A stretch of DNA of 64,000 bases from Ruminiclostridium herbifermentans (GCF_005473905.2 NZ_CP061336.1:1224501-1288500), one strand, 5' to 3'; shown: positions 1 to 9,550, numbered from the stretch's first letter. The notes: a model not told the origin generated them from the sequence alone. Numbers and translations are program-made.

Positions 1-252
1 AAGCATGGCAAAGAAATTTTATTGACGCCAAAAGAGTTCTTGTTATTAAAGCTGTTTCTTGAGAATCAAAATAAGGCATTTACACGTGATGAACTTTTAG
101 ACAAGGTATGGGGCTATGATTTTTCTGGAGATACAAAGATAGTTGATGTAAATATTCGAAGGCTTAGAAGTAAAATTGAGGATAAAAATTCGCAAACAAT
201 GTATATAGAGACTGTTTGGGGTACTGGGTACAGATGGAGAAAGGAAAAGTAA
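1..252 (+). CDS. OmpR/PhoB-family response regulator, C-terminal part (gene begins outside the window)
   Basis: The reading frame is open to base 1, so only the last 83 codons are visible and the phosphoacceptor receiver domain lies outside. What remains is a winged-helix DNA-binding domain of the OmpR/PhoB type: the domain opens with LTPKEFLLLKLF, the recognition-helix segment is VDVNIRRLRSKIE, and it ends with the wing IETVWGTGYRW. The stop codon is followed directly by the ATG of a sensor kinase, so the two form a co-transcribed two-component system. The signal and the target genes cannot be read from this sequence; the lipoprotein downstream is a possible target or partner by position only. 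Confidence 0.93.
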   Translation, partial: KHGKEILLTPKEFLLLKLFLENQNKAFTRDELLDKVWGYDFSGDTKIVDVNIRRLRSKIEDKNSQTMYIETVWGTGYRWRKEK

Positions 253-1677
253 ATGTTTTTTAAGACACATGGCAAAGACAATACTTCCCCCAAAAGCATA
301 AGAACCAGATTGCTTGCAAATTTTATAATTGTCATATTTATTAGTGTTTTAATATTTGAAGCACTACTTATTTATTTTACGCATTTTTATTTCTATAATA
401 ATGTAGAAAGTATTCTAACAAATCAAATCAAAACCACAGCAGATTTATATTCTCAATATTATTCAAATGTTCCTTTAGAAGTAAATATAGTTGATAATGC
501 AGAAATATTTTGGAAACAAACAAATGCTGAGGTTCAAATAGTGCTGTTTTCAGGAGAGGTTATACTTGACTCAAAGGGTATTATTTATAAGGATTTATTA
601 CAAAGCGAGGATTTTAAATCTGCATTAAAAAATGAAAAAGGCGTTTGGATAGGAAGAAATAACAGCGGAGAACGTATAATGGCTGTATCTTATCAATTAA
701 AGTCAGATAGTGGAGGCGTAGGTGTTTTACGATTTTTGACTTCACTAGATGAAATTGATGCAATCATTATGAATATTTCATTAATATTTATATGTATTGG
801 GATTTTTGTTATATTAATTGCCATTGTTATGAGTATTTTATTGGCCCTTAGTATTGTCAGACCCCTTAAGGTTGTAATGGAAGCCGCTGAATTAATGGCT
901 TCTGGCAATTTAGAGGTGAGAATAAAAAAGGACAAAAATGATGAAATAGGCAAGCTAGCAGATACATTAAACTATATGGCCATGGAAATTCAAAATAGAG
1001 ATAAGGTTAAAAATGACTTTATTTCTATGGTATCTCATGAACTAAGAACTCCGTTAACATCAATAAGAGGGTGGGCGGATACTATTATTGATGATGGTTT
1101 TAATGACAGAGAGATTCTTAATGATGGTATAAATATAATTACCAAAGAATGTGACAGACTTACTAAAATGGTTGAAGAACTATTGGACTTTTCTAGATTT
1201 ATTTCTAATAAGGATGAACTAAAAAAGGAAGAAACTGATATTACACTTATTGTTGATTATATAAGAAAGCAAATGAGCAAAAGGGCAATAAAGGAGAATA
1301 TTAGCTTTAGCGTTACTTGTGAGAAAGTACCTCCAATTTATTTGGATAGGAATAAAATTAAGCAGGTGCTAATTAATCTTATTGGCAATTCACTACAGTT
1401 TACTTCGTCAGGAGGAAGCATAGCGCTTAAAGTATTTGCCGAGAATGACTGGTTAGTTTTTAATGTTGAAGATTCTGGGTGTGGAATTAGCAGCGAAGAA
1501 CTTCCATTTGTAAAGGAAAAGTTTTTTAAAGGGAAAACAAGTAAGTCACAGACTGGGCTTGGCTTAACAATATGTGATGAAATTATAAAAATGCACAACG
1601 GAAGCCTTACTATAAACAGCCAATTAAATGTAGGAACTGTAGTAGAGGTAAGACTGCCCTACAAGCTCGAAAATTAA
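253..1677 (+). CDS. Membrane sensor histidine kinase with HAMP domain
   Basis: Class I sensor kinase of 474 aa, partner of the response regulator ending one base upstream. Visible parts: a first membrane segment at about residues 22-44, an extracytoplasmic sensor region of about 125 residues, a second membrane segment at about 173-199, a HAMP linker to about 255, the dimerisation/phosphoacceptor motif SMVSHELRTPLTS with the phosphorylated histidine at residue 262, then a HATPase domain with N box NLIGNSLQFT, G1 box DSGCGIS, F box FFKGK and G2 box TGLGLTI. All catalytic boxes look intact, so it should autophosphorylate and act as kinase and phosphatase. The ATG at 253 abuts the previous stop, consistent with translational coupling. 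The ligand is unknown; the sensor region is not a family I recognise. Confidence 0.95.
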   Translation: MFFKTHGKDNTSPKSIRTRLLANFIIVIFISVLIFEALLIYFTHFYFYNNVESILTNQIKTTADLYSQYYSNVPLEVNIVDNAEIFWKQTNAEVQIVLFSGEVILDSKGIIYKDLLQSEDFKSALKNEKGVWIGRNNSGERIMAVSYQLKSDSGGVGVLRFLTSLDEIDAIIMNISLIFICIGIFVILIAIVMSILLALSIVRPLKVVMEAAELMASGNLEVRIKKDKNDEIGKLADTLNYMAMEIQNRDKVKNDFISMVSHELRTPLTSIRGWADTIIDDGFNDREILNDGINIITKECDRLTKMVEELLDFSRFISNKDELKKEETDITLIVDYIRKQMSKRAIKENISFSVTCEKVPPIYLDRNKIKQVLINLIGNSLQFTSSGGSIALKVFAENDWLVFNVEDSGCGISSEELPFVKEKFFKGKTSKSQTGLGLTICDEIIKMHNGSLTINSQLNVGTVVEVRLPYKLEN

Positions 1678-1706
1678 GTTAGTGCAAACATGGTGAATTT
1701 TCGAGC
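1665..1706. repeat. Perfect 11-bp inverted repeat overlapping the sensor kinase stop codon
   Basis: GCTCGAAAATT at 1665-1675 is the exact reverse complement of AATTTTCGAGC at 1696-1706, with a 20-base loop. The left arm contains the last codons and stop of the kinase gene. There is no long T run after it, so a classic intrinsic terminator is doubtful. The same half-site (CTCGAAAAT / ATTTTCGAG) forms another inverted repeat at 46320-46367. Confidence 0.7.
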
Positions 1707-1846
1707 AGAAACAACCCCAAGTGTTTTTTGACTGTAAGTGCAAGTACAAATGATAGTGTGTTTTTGAACTGTAACCGCAAGGTTTTGGATATTTGGATAG
1801 TTACAAACAAAGTGCGTTTTCGATTCTTGTATGGGAGGCAATAATC

Positions 1847-3343
1847 TTGAGGAATAAATTAAAGCAAAAAGTGCGCTTTTTTAGGCAGCTAGCTACTTTT
1901 ATAATGGGTATACTTATATTGTCTTTCTCTTTATCAGGCTGTACAAGCATTGAGATTAATATTGAGGAAACTATAAAGCCGCCTGAGATTGGGAATTTAA
2001 TAATTCAGGGGACATGGAGGATTGAAAATTATATATCAATAGTAAAAGGACAGAGTGATTTAAATGAAGCCGAAGAAAGCAGCAGAAAAAAATATATAGG
2101 TAAGGAAGCGGTATTTGATAATGAAATATGTGCAATTGGAATAGAGGTATGCACAAATCCAGAATACAAGACAATTAGAACAGCAGCTGACACCTTTCTA
2201 AAAAGTACTTATCAAATTAATAATGATAGTATAGGAATCACAAAGGAAAAAGTTAATGTGGTAACTATCTCTACAGCAAATAAATTCTTTAATCAACTCA
2301 TTGTCACTGATGATATGACAGCATATGTATATATGGAAGATGGTTTTTTAGTATTAAAGAAAGTATCTGACTCAGTGGATGATAAAGTAAAGCAAAGCAG
2401 CATTGGAAAAGTTGCTGACAATAAAAGCAATGAGGAATTTGAAGAAGATCCACTATTGAGATCAGGTGTTTTAATTGGTGTTAGGTCGGCAGATAACACA
2501 TATTGTACAATTTGGATATACTCACAGAACAGGGAAATCAAAACAGTAAGCTATAGAGAACAGTTATTGGTGCCTAGAGCTTATGGTTTTTGGGAGGTAG
2601 GTGGTATCCATAAGGATCAAAAGATTTATGCTGTGCCATTTGCAAATTCAAAATTGCAGCTCATACCGAGAAATGATGGCATGAATAATATTCTTGCAGA
2701 TAAGCCGGGAGCCAAAATTCTATTTTTAGGTAACGATTATGTTGGCATTGAGCATGATCTCAAGCTTAGTGTTTTGCCTATAGATAGCTTAGGAACGGGA
2801 AGAACAGTTAAAATATCGGATATAATACTTGACAATACCTTTAATGTATCAAATGAATTTGAACAGGCTAGACAGGACATTATTTCAACCTTTGATAAGG
2901 ACAAGCTAAAGAACATTATAGGAGAATTCGATGAGGGTAATTTTACACTAAAAAGGCGTAATGGACACTGGATATTTAAAAGTAGATTACATTTCAAGGA
3001 AGACTATAATGGTCAAAAATACGAAGAATTTGATTTAAATTTAGTTGTTCCGTCCAATTTGATTTCCTATGATGAAATGGACATTCCATGGAATAATATT
3101 AAATCCAAGCTGCCGTGGACCATCGACGCATATATGTCACCAAATAAAGAAATTGCAATTCTTACTTCAAGAGATAGTTTAAATATATATCCTGTCCAGA
3201 AAAGGAATATAGTTAATAAACAACTGATGAAAATACCATTATCAGAGGGAGACACGATTATAATGGCAGAGTGGGCTACAGGCAAATACGCTGATATATG
3301 GGCAAGATTGGTTGACAGAATATTCACCGAGGTGAAGAACTAA
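1847..3343 (+). CDS. Lipoprotein of unknown function following a two-component system
   Basis: The frame is open from 1793, but the only good ribosome site is GGGAGG at 1833-1838, eight bases before a TTG at 1847, so I take TTG as the start (498 aa). This start gives a positively charged N-terminus, a hydrophobic stretch and a lipobox LSGC, i.e. an exported, lipid-anchored protein. The rest is mostly polar and looks globular with alternating short hydrophobic strands; I recognise no domain. It lies 169 bases after the sensor kinase on the same strand, so it may share the two-component system's signal, for example as a surface sensor or response protein. That role is inference from position. 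Confidence 0.75.
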   Translation: MRNKLKQKVRFFRQLATFIMGILILSFSLSGCTSIEINIEETIKPPEIGNLIIQGTWRIENYISIVKGQSDLNEAEESSRKKYIGKEAVFDNEICAIGIEVCTNPEYKTIRTAADTFLKSTYQINNDSIGITKEKVNVVTISTANKFFNQLIVTDDMTAYVYMEDGFLVLKKVSDSVDDKVKQSSIGKVADNKSNEEFEEDPLLRSGVLIGVRSADNTYCTIWIYSQNREIKTVSYREQLLVPRAYGFWEVGGIHKDQKIYAVPFANSKLQLIPRNDGMNNILADKPGAKILFLGNDYVGIEHDLKLSVLPIDSLGTGRTVKISDIILDNTFNVSNEFEQARQDIISTFDKDKLKNIIGEFDEGNFTLKRRNGHWIFKSRLHFKEDYNGQKYEEFDLNLVVPSNLISYDEMDIPWNNIKSKLPWTIDAYMSPNKEIAILTSRDSLNIYPVQKRNIVNKQLMKIPLSEGDTIIMAEWATGKYADIWARLVDRIFTEVKN

Positions 3344-3602
3344 AACACTCTAGAACTTAAACACTCTAATAGTAATATTTTTATTTTATATGCTCTTCTA
3401 ACCAATAATTGAACTAAGAGAGCGTGAATTTTTAATAAAATAATTGTAATAATAGTAATTATAGAATAATATTAACATAAGTATCCGTTTTATCGTATGA
3501 TGGCTTTAGTCAATTACGGTTTAGGTGGAGTTGATGCGTACAAGAAATTCTAGGCTCGAAAGTACACATTGATGAGTTAATATATTGAAAGGTAGATAAT
3601 AA

Positions 3603-6038
3603 ATGGTTGATTTAGAGGAAAGAAAAGAACGCATTGTTGGCTTTATGACTGAGGAAGCATATAAGCCTCTTTTACTAAAAGAACTTAGAATGATACTTGG
3701 AGTTCCTTCTAGTGATGTTGAGATTTTTAATCAAGTTATACAAGAACTTGAGAATGAAGGCAGAATATATAAAACAAATGGAAATAGATATGGAATTCCT
3801 TCAAGACTAAATTTAGTAATTGGAAGAATACAAGGCCATGAGAGAGGTTACGCATTTCTTATTCCTGACGATGAGATGATAGAGGACATATTTATTCCTG
3901 CCGATAGCCTTAACGGTGCTATGCACAATGACAGAGTTGCAGCTAGAGTAAATAGAAAAAGCACTTCTGAAAGAAGAATGGAAGGTGAAATAGTCCGAAT
4001 TCTTAAAAGGGCAAATGTCACATTGGTTGGAACTTTTGAAAAAAGTATGAACTTTGGATTTGTTGTACCCGACAATAAAAGGATATCAGGAGATATTTTT
4101 ATACCCAAGAGTGGATTTAATGGGGCAAAAAAGGGCCAAAAGGTAGTTGTTGAAATTGTAAAATATCCTGAGCAGAGAAGAAATGCAGAAGGAAAGGTTA
4201 TCGAAATACTTGGTCATAAAGATGATTTAGGGACTGATATATTATCTATTATTAAGTCTTATAATCTAGAAGAGGATTTTCCAGAAGAGGTAAACAAGCA
4301 GGTTGAAAATATTCCGGATACGGTTACTGAAGCTATGCTAAAGGGGCGAAGAGACCTTAGAAATTTGAGAATGGTAACAATTGATGGTGAGGATGCTAAG
4401 GATTTAGACGATGCCGTATCTGTAGAACTGCTTGAAAACGGAAATTATCGTCTAGGGGTTCATATTGCAGATGTTTCAAACTATGTAAAAGAGAATTCTC
4501 CCCTTGATATAGAAGCCTTGAAAAGAGGCACTAGTGTTTATTTAGTTGACAGGGTTATACCTATGCTGCCAAGAAAGCTGTCAAATGGGATATGCAGCTT
4601 GAATCCACAGGTGGACAGACTTAGTTTCACCGTTATGATGGATATTGATAAAACAGGTAAAGTAATAAACCATGATATATTTGAAAGTGTAATAAACATT
4701 GATGAAAGAATGACCTATACAAATATATATAAAATATTGGTAGATAAAGATGAGGAACTGATACAAAGATATAAAAAATTAGTGCCAGACTTTAACCTTA
4801 TGCATGAACTTGCGCTTATTCTAAGAAATAGAAGATTTAAAAGAGGTGCAATGGATTTTGATTTCCCTGAGTCTAAAGTCATTCTTGATGACCAAGGTAA
4901 GCCAATTGAGGTAAAGAAATATGAAATTACAATTGCAAATCAAATTATTGAGGAGTTCATGCTGATTTGTAATGAAACAGTGGCAGAACATTTTTATTGG
5001 ACTAATACACCATTTGTATATAGAATTCATGAAAACCCTGATGATGAAAAAATTATCGCATTAAATGAATTTGTATATAATTTAGGTTACAGTATTAAGG
5101 GTATCAACAAAATCCATCCTAGAGCGTTACAGGACTTGCTAGATAAGGTCAAAGGGACAAAGTATGAAAGGATTATTAGTTCGGTTATGCTAAGGTCCTT
5201 GCAAAAGGCAAAATATAGTGATGAAAGCGTAGGACATTTTGGGCTTGCTGCTAAATACTATTGCCATTTTACATCTCCTATTAGAAGATATCCTGATTTA
5301 ATTATTCATAGAATTATGAAACTATATTTAAAGGGCCAATTGAGTGAGCAAAAAATTGAGCAGCTTCATGGAATTCTGCCAGAGGTAGCAAAGCAGTGTT
5401 CTGAAAGAGAAAGAATGGCAGACGAGGCAGAAAGAGAAACTGAGGATCTCAAAAAAGTTGAATATATGAAAGACCATGAAGGTGAAATATTTGAGGGTAT
5501 TATTTCGAATGTAACTAATTTTGGTATGTTTATTGAATTAGATAACACAATTGAAGGGCTTGTCAGAATGAGCAGCATGGAAGATGATTATTACAATTAT
5601 GATGATCGCCACTATTGTTTAATAGGAGAACGTTCTAATAAAACCTATAGAGTTGGTGATACGGTAAAGGTTATACTTGCGAAAGCTGATATTTCTGCTA
5701 AGAAAATTGAATTCTTATTAGTTGACTCAGAAGAAGACGACTGGTTTGAGGATTTTGATGTTTATTCATCAGATGACTTTTCCACGCGCAGGAGAAAAGG
5801 AAGCGGATATTCAAAGAAACGGAAAACAGCCTCAAATGATATTAGAACTTCAGAATCTGAAAATATATTCAAGACACAAAATAGTAAGTCCAATTCAGGC
5901 AAGTCAAAGAAAGCAAAATCAAATTCTGAGTCCAATGGAACAACTAAACAAACTACGAAAAAGGGAAAAGCTATCGATAAAAAAGTATTAGACCAAATAA
6001 CTGGTAAGAAAAAAAGAAAAAGGAAAGCAATAAACTAA
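3603..6038 (+). CDS. rnr: Ribonuclease R (3'-5' exoribonuclease)
   Basis: RNase R/VacB of 811 aa degrades structured RNA processively from the 3' end in the cytoplasm and takes part in mRNA turnover and tmRNA/rRNA quality control. Order of domains: N-terminal helix-turn-helix-like segment (residues about 1-70), two cold-shock OB folds, the RNB catalytic domain with the metal-binding motif DGEDAKDLDDAVSVE, the conserved HFTSPIRRYPDL segment, then an S1 domain beginning at EGEIFEGIISNVTNFGMF. The C-terminus is a long, lysine- and serine-rich tail (about 100 residues), typical of RNase R and likely RNA-binding. In many Firmicutes smpB follows rnr; here it does not, and the gene is closed by a hairpin. 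ATG at 3603 follows a GAAAGG ribosome site. Confidence 0.96.
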   Translation: MVDLEERKERIVGFMTEEAYKPLLLKELRMILGVPSSDVEIFNQVIQELENEGRIYKTNGNRYGIPSRLNLVIGRIQGHERGYAFLIPDDEMIEDIFIPADSLNGAMHNDRVAARVNRKSTSERRMEGEIVRILKRANVTLVGTFEKSMNFGFVVPDNKRISGDIFIPKSGFNGAKKGQKVVVEIVKYPEQRRNAEGKVIEILGHKDDLGTDILSIIKSYNLEEDFPEEVNKQVENIPDTVTEAMLKGRRDLRNLRMVTIDGEDAKDLDDAVSVELLENGNYRLGVHIADVSNYVKENSPLDIEALKRGTSVYLVDRVIPMLPRKLSNGICSLNPQVDRLSFTVMMDIDKTGKVINHDIFESVINIDERMTYTNIYKILVDKDEELIQRYKKLVPDFNLMHELALILRNRRFKRGAMDFDFPESKVILDDQGKPIEVKKYEITIANQIIEEFMLICNETVAEHFYWTNTPFVYRIHENPDDEKIIALNEFVYNLGYSIKGINKIHPRALQDLLDKVKGTKYERIISSVMLRSLQKAKYSDESVGHFGLAAKYYCHFTSPIRRYPDLIIHRIMKLYLKGQLSEQKIEQLHGILPEVAKQCSERERMADEAERETEDLKKVEYMKDHEGEIFEGIISNVTNFGMFIELDNTIEGLVRMSSMEDDYYNYDDRHYCLIGERSNKTYRVGDTVKVILAKADISAKKIEFLLVDSEEDDWFEDFDVYSSDDFSTRRRKGSGYSKKRKTASNDIRTSESENIFKTQNSKSNSGKSKKAKSNSESNGTTKQTTKKGKAIDKKVLDQITGKKKRKRKAIN

Positions 6039-6043
6039 AACAA

Positions 6044-6072
6044 AAAGCGAGAAGGTATTAACCTCTCGCTTT
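6044..6072. terminator. Bidirectional intrinsic terminator between rnr and the HPr-like gene
   Basis: AAAGCGAGA at 6044-6052 pairs with TCTCGCTTT at 6064-6072, with extra GG/CC pairs inside around a short AT loop. It sits between two convergent genes and is flanked by A-rich and T-rich bases, so it can serve both strands. Confidence 0.8.
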
Positions 6073-6085
6073 ATTGTGTGCGTAA

Positions 6086-6313
6086 TTATATTATAAAACG
6101 CTTAATTTCTTCAATGAAGTTTCCGCAATCGTCAACTTGAGTTTCTAACTTAATAGGTTTGCTTAAATCAAGACTAAAGATACCCATGATTGACTTAGCG
6201 TCAACTATATAACGTCCTGATGATAAATCAACATCAAAGTCATATTTGTTAACAATATTTACGAAATCCTTTACATCATTGATAGATTTTAAAGAAATAT
6301 CAAAAGTTTTCAT
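6086..6313 (-). CDS. HPr-family protein lacking the phosphoacceptor histidine
   Basis: A 75-aa protein, slightly shorter than standard HPr (about 85-90 aa). The start is the ATG at 6313-6311, six bases after AGGAGG; the longer upstream reading frame has no ribosome site. The segment AKSIMGIFSLDL matches the region of HPr that holds the regulatory Ser46, the serine phosphorylated by HPr kinase, which supports family membership. The N-terminal region that should contain the catalytic His15 (HARPA-type motif) instead reads LKSINDVKDFVNI with no histidine at all in the protein's first half, so it cannot relay phosphate in the PTS. It is more likely a regulatory HPr paralogue (Crh-like), which is inference. 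It is a single gene with its own terminator. Confidence 0.75.
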   Translation of the reverse strand: MKTFDISLKSINDVKDFVNIVNKYDFDVDLSSGRYIVDAKSIMGIFSLDLSKPIKLETQVDDCGNFIEEIKRFII

Positions 6314-6489
6314 ATCCATCCTCCTAACAATAGTTAAAACATATACTTTTATATTAACTGCTTTTTGCAGTATAGTCAATTGGCAAAGCAGGTAAGTTAA
6401 TCCTGTTTTGAATCAAAAATAACTTGAAAGTACTGATTTTATAACGGTTATAGTGGATATTGTGCATATCTAACAAACTTTTACTTCTG

Positions 6490-6637
6490 TTTTCATTCAA
6501 TTATATTAAGCAGTAGCCTAGCTAATGCCTTGGCTACAAAATTTTGTAAGGTTTTCATTCAATAATACTAAGCTGTTACGAGGACAATAGCGTTTTAAAG
6601 AATATAGATATTAAGTTCTTATTCATTAATACTAAGC
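6490..6637. repeat. Three degenerate 22-bp direct repeats spaced 62-64 bases apart
   Basis: Copies at 6490-6511, 6552-6573 and 6616-6637 all match the pattern TTnTTCATTnAnTnnTACTAAGC in most positions (TTCATTCAAT...TAAGC in the first two). They lie in the 360-base non-coding stretch between the DUF1646 transporter and the HPr-like gene. Spacing is close to six helical turns. No reading frame runs through them. The function is unknown; degenerate CRISPR-like or iteron-like arrangements were considered, but three diverged copies are too few. Confidence 0.55.
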
Positions 6638-6673
6638 TTTGACCCTATTAGCAAGCTATATAATCAGTAATAC

Positions 6674-7747
6674 TTAAATGAAAAATATTACTAAAAAGTA
6701 TATTATTAATAGAGTGAAACCGAGAGGAACTCCTATTTTTGCCCATTCACGACTTTTTATTTGCAGTTTTCCAGCCGATATTATATTTGGTATATTACCA
6801 GGAATTAACATTCCACCGCTTAACAAAAGTCCCATTAAAATAGCCTGTATTTGCTGCAAGCTCATTTTAGGGCTTATTTCTGCAGCTGCAAGTGTAGCAT
6901 TGTCTAATACGGCTGAGCATATATTAATCCAATATAGTAATCTGCTGTCTAAATGGATAACGTAAGTATTAATAAGAGGTTTAAAACCTGCACCAAGTAG
7001 TTCTAGTGCTATAACAAACAAAAATATTTTTAGTGCACGTATAAAAACATCCTTTAAGCTTTCTGGTTCCTCTTTATTTTCAGTAATTTCAGCGTTACCT
7101 ACGTTTATTTCTGCATTTCCTTCAATGTTAGCAGTATTTTTATCTTTTTTATTTGTACGTCCGATATAAAATGCACCTAACAAACCTAGTACAACAATAC
7201 ATGGAATTACATAGATGCCAATGGCTCTTAATAAATAGAAGAAATCAGCTTTAAGTGCTGAAATTACTATAGTTGAAAGAGGTTCTCCAATAGGTGTTAA
7301 TGCTGCACCTAAGCCTATAGAAAAACAAGATATGATAGTAAGTGTTGTTTTTTGATTACGGTTAAGGGGTAAAACATGAATCATTTCTACTAATACTAGA
7401 GCTGCTATTATTGCAGTTATTAAGCTTGACACTAAACCTAAAATTACTACTAAAAGAAATATAAAAAATTCAATAGGCATTTTTACAGTGACAAAATTAA
7501 CAAACTGCTGTATCTTTTTTACAGATACTCTGAAAATTAATCCAGCTATTAATACTGCGGCAGTAATAAAGTATAAAAGATAATTTGTAAAGATATGAAG
7601 AAACAAATCCAAAGAAATTGTTTTCGATATAATTACTGCAGCAATTCCCATTACTAATAAAAAGTACTCCAAGTTGTGCTCGATGGTGCGGATGGCAAAT
7701 GGAAGTATAAATATTAGTGCTAATACAATTAAAAGACCTATAATCAT
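6674..7747 (-). CDS. DUF1646 family membrane transporter (probable Na+ transporter)
   Basis: A 357-aa integral membrane protein with about ten hydrophobic segments. Its opening (MIIGLLIVLALIFILPF), the LGAALTPIGEPLSTIVISAL motif near residues 145-165 and the closing PGNIPNIISAGKL segment are those of the DUF1646 family, related to NhaD/ArsB-type ion transporters and proposed to move cations, with Na+ favoured because the family is widely controlled by Na+-sensing leaders. The ATG follows GGAGGAG. A structured leader at 7981-8080 on the same strand resembles the Na+-I riboswitch that was named after this gene family. The next operon upstream is a sodium-pumping decarboxylase, so a shared role in Na+ balance is likely. 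Transport direction and coupling are not known from sequence. Confidence 0.88.
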   Translation of the reverse strand: MIIGLLIVLALIFILPFAIRTIEHNLEYFLLVMGIAAVIISKTISLDLFLHIFTNYLLYFITAAVLIAGLIFRVSVKKIQQFVNFVTVKMPIEFFIFLLVVILGLVSSLITAIIAALVLVEMIHVLPLNRNQKTTLTIISCFSIGLGAALTPIGEPLSTIVISALKADFFYLLRAIGIYVIPCIVVLGLLGAFYIGRTNKKDKNTANIEGNAEINVGNAEITENKEEPESLKDVFIRALKIFLFVIALELLGAGFKPLINTYVIHLDSRLLYWINICSAVLDNATLAAAEISPKMSLQQIQAILMGLLLSGGMLIPGNIPNIISAGKLQIKSREWAKIGVPLGFTLLIIYFLVIFFI

Positions 7748-7980
7748 TACTACTCCTCCAATGGTAAATATTTTTTATATAATTTGCTACTGAATAATAC
7801 TATTTCACATTAAAAAATGGAAAGCATTATTTTAAAACATTAAATCAGTATAAGCAATAAATCATGCTTTGAACACATTATGTGTACTTATTTATTATTA
7901 GATATGGAAAATAAAATATTATTTTCAGATATCATACAAATTAGTAAATACATAAACATAGTTCATTCATTTTAATATAC

Positions 7981-8080
7981 AAAAAGGGAAAGAAACTCAA
8001 AATTGAGCTTCCCTCCCCAGAAGACTTAAATTTTCTTGAAAGCGAAAACAATTTTGTAATTCCGCCCAACCGTATTCATA
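7981..8080 (-). promoter_or_regulatory. Candidate Na+-I (DUF1646 motif) riboswitch upstream of the DUF1646 transporter
   Basis: Read on the minus strand, this segment has a 5' GGTTG, a stem GCGGAA/TTTCGC, then conserved blocks AGAA, TTTAAGTCTT, GGGGAGGGAAGC, followed by a hairpin GGGAAG-CTCAA / TTGAG-CTTTCCC type fold and a TTTTT run at 7985-7981. The last aptamer bases overlap the terminator's left arm, the usual layout of a transcriptional switch. A second copy with the same blocks and a compensating stem lies before the oxaloacetate decarboxylase operon. The call rests on this shared structure plus the published association of the DUF1646 RNA motif with these two gene types; I have not matched it to a covariance model. 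Confidence 0.7.
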
Positions 8081-8330
8081 TATTCAATTGATAATAATTT
8101 TGTTCAATAATAATTTAGTTTCTTCATTTTCAATAATACTATTCGAATAATATACAATACAAAAACGTATATGCAAATCATATTTACTACAGTTATTAAA
8201 AATGAAAAACTTGTGGAATTTGCTTGCTTAATACAGATTCATTTACACTTTTTTAGCTAACATAACTTAATATAACATTTTCTTGGTAAATTTGCAATAA
8301 TCATAAACTATTACTGCAAAATTAAAACAA

Positions 8331-8372
8331 AAAACTATGGAACGTAGCTTTATATGCCCACTCCATAGTTTT
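8331..8372 (-). terminator. Intrinsic terminator of the oxaloacetate decarboxylase operon
   Basis: AAAACTATGGA at 8331-8341 pairs exactly with TCCATAGTTTT at 8362-8372; on the minus strand the hairpin is followed by a TTTTTTGTTTT tail. It lies just after the oadB stop. Confidence 0.88.
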
Positions 8373-8396
8373 GTTTTTCAAGAACTTATTTATTAT

Positions 8397-9536
8397 TTAT
8401 CCGAATAATGCCAGCAATATACCTGCTGCAACAGCAGAGCCTATTACACCAGCTACATTTGGTCCCATTGCATGCATCAGCAAGAAATTAGATGGATTTG
8501 CTTTCTGACCTTCTACCTGTGATAATCTTGCTGCCATAGGAACAGCTGATACACCTGCTGAACCAATAAGTGGATTGATTTTTCCTCCTGACATCCAGCA
8601 AAGAAGCTTTCCTAAGAGCAGACCGCCAATGGTACTAAACACAAAGCCTACCAACCCTAAGCCAATAACCATAAGTGTCTTAGGCGATAAAAAATTATCT
8701 GCTACTGCTGTGGCTCCTACTGTTACTCCAAGGAATATTGTTACTATGTTAATTAACGCATTTTGAGCTGTATTTGAAAGTCTTTCTACTACACCCGACT
8801 CTTTAAAGAGATTACCAAGCATGAGCATTCCTATTAATGGTGCAACTGATGGAAGCAACAATACACAGAAGATTGTAACAGCTATAGGGAAGCATACTTT
8901 TTCAAGCTTTGATACTTCTCTAAGCTGTTCCATTTTTATTTCACGTTCTTTTTGGGTTGTTAACAATCTCATAAGTGGAGGCTGTATCATTGGAATCAAT
9001 GCCATATATGAATAGGCCGCTATTGCTATGGCTGGTAAAAGTTCAGGAGCAAGCCTTGTGGTTAGATATATAGCAGTAGGTCCATCTGCACCAGCTATAA
9101 TGCCTATTGATGCAGCTTCTTGAGGAGTAAAAACAGTTGAAACTGCTATAATAAATACTATAAATATTCCGAGCTGAGCTGCAGCTCCTAAAAAGAGTCC
9201 TGACGGTCTTGCAATTAGTGGGCCAAAATCGGTCATTGCACCAACTCCAAGGAATATGAGTGACGGATAAATACCCAGTTTTACACCTTTATACAGATAA
9301 TACAATAATCCTCCAGGTTCAGTTGAACCTTCTACAGGTGCGCTCATAAGTCCAGTCAGAGGTAAATTTGCAAGCAATATACCAAAAGCAATAGGTAATA
9401 GGAGCATTGGCTCAAACTTTTTAACTATTGCAAAATATAGGAGTACACAGGCTATTCCAATCATAATACATTCTTGCCAAGTGATTGCGGCAAAACCGGA
9501 TGTCTCCCAGATAGTTTTTAATGCATCTAAAAACAT
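8397..9536 (-). CDS. oadB: Sodium-pumping oxaloacetate decarboxylase, beta subunit
   Basis: A 379-aa integral membrane protein of the OadB/MmdB/GcdB family, which decarboxylates the carboxybiotin carried by the biotin subunit and couples this to export of Na+. Hydrophobic segments fill most of its length; hallmarks are the GILLANLPL and PLIFLGVGAMTDFGPL segments and the GADGPTAIYLT motif (around residues 150-160), where the aspartate is a conserved Na+/proton-handling residue, and the C-terminal LMHAMGPNVAGVIGSAVAAG. Length is normal for the short form of the family. It is the last gene of a four-gene operon, 14 bases after the biotin carrier, and is followed by a strong terminator. Confidence 0.95.
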   Translation of the reverse strand: MFLDALKTIWETSGFAAITWQECIMIGIACVLLYFAIVKKFEPMLLLPIAFGILLANLPLTGLMSAPVEGSTEPGGLLYYLYKGVKLGIYPSLIFLGVGAMTDFGPLIARPSGLFLGAAAQLGIFIVFIIAVSTVFTPQEAASIGIIAGADGPTAIYLTTRLAPELLPAIAIAAYSYMALIPMIQPPLMRLLTTQKEREIKMEQLREVSKLEKVCFPIAVTIFCVLLLPSVAPLIGMLMLGNLFKESGVVERLSNTAQNALINIVTIFLGVTVGATAVADNFLSPKTLMVIGLGLVGFVFSTIGGLLLGKLLCWMSGGKINPLIGSAGVSAVPMAARLSQVEGQKANPSNFLLMHAMGPNVAGVIGSAVAAGILLALFG

Positions 9537-9550
9537 CTTTATTCACCTCT

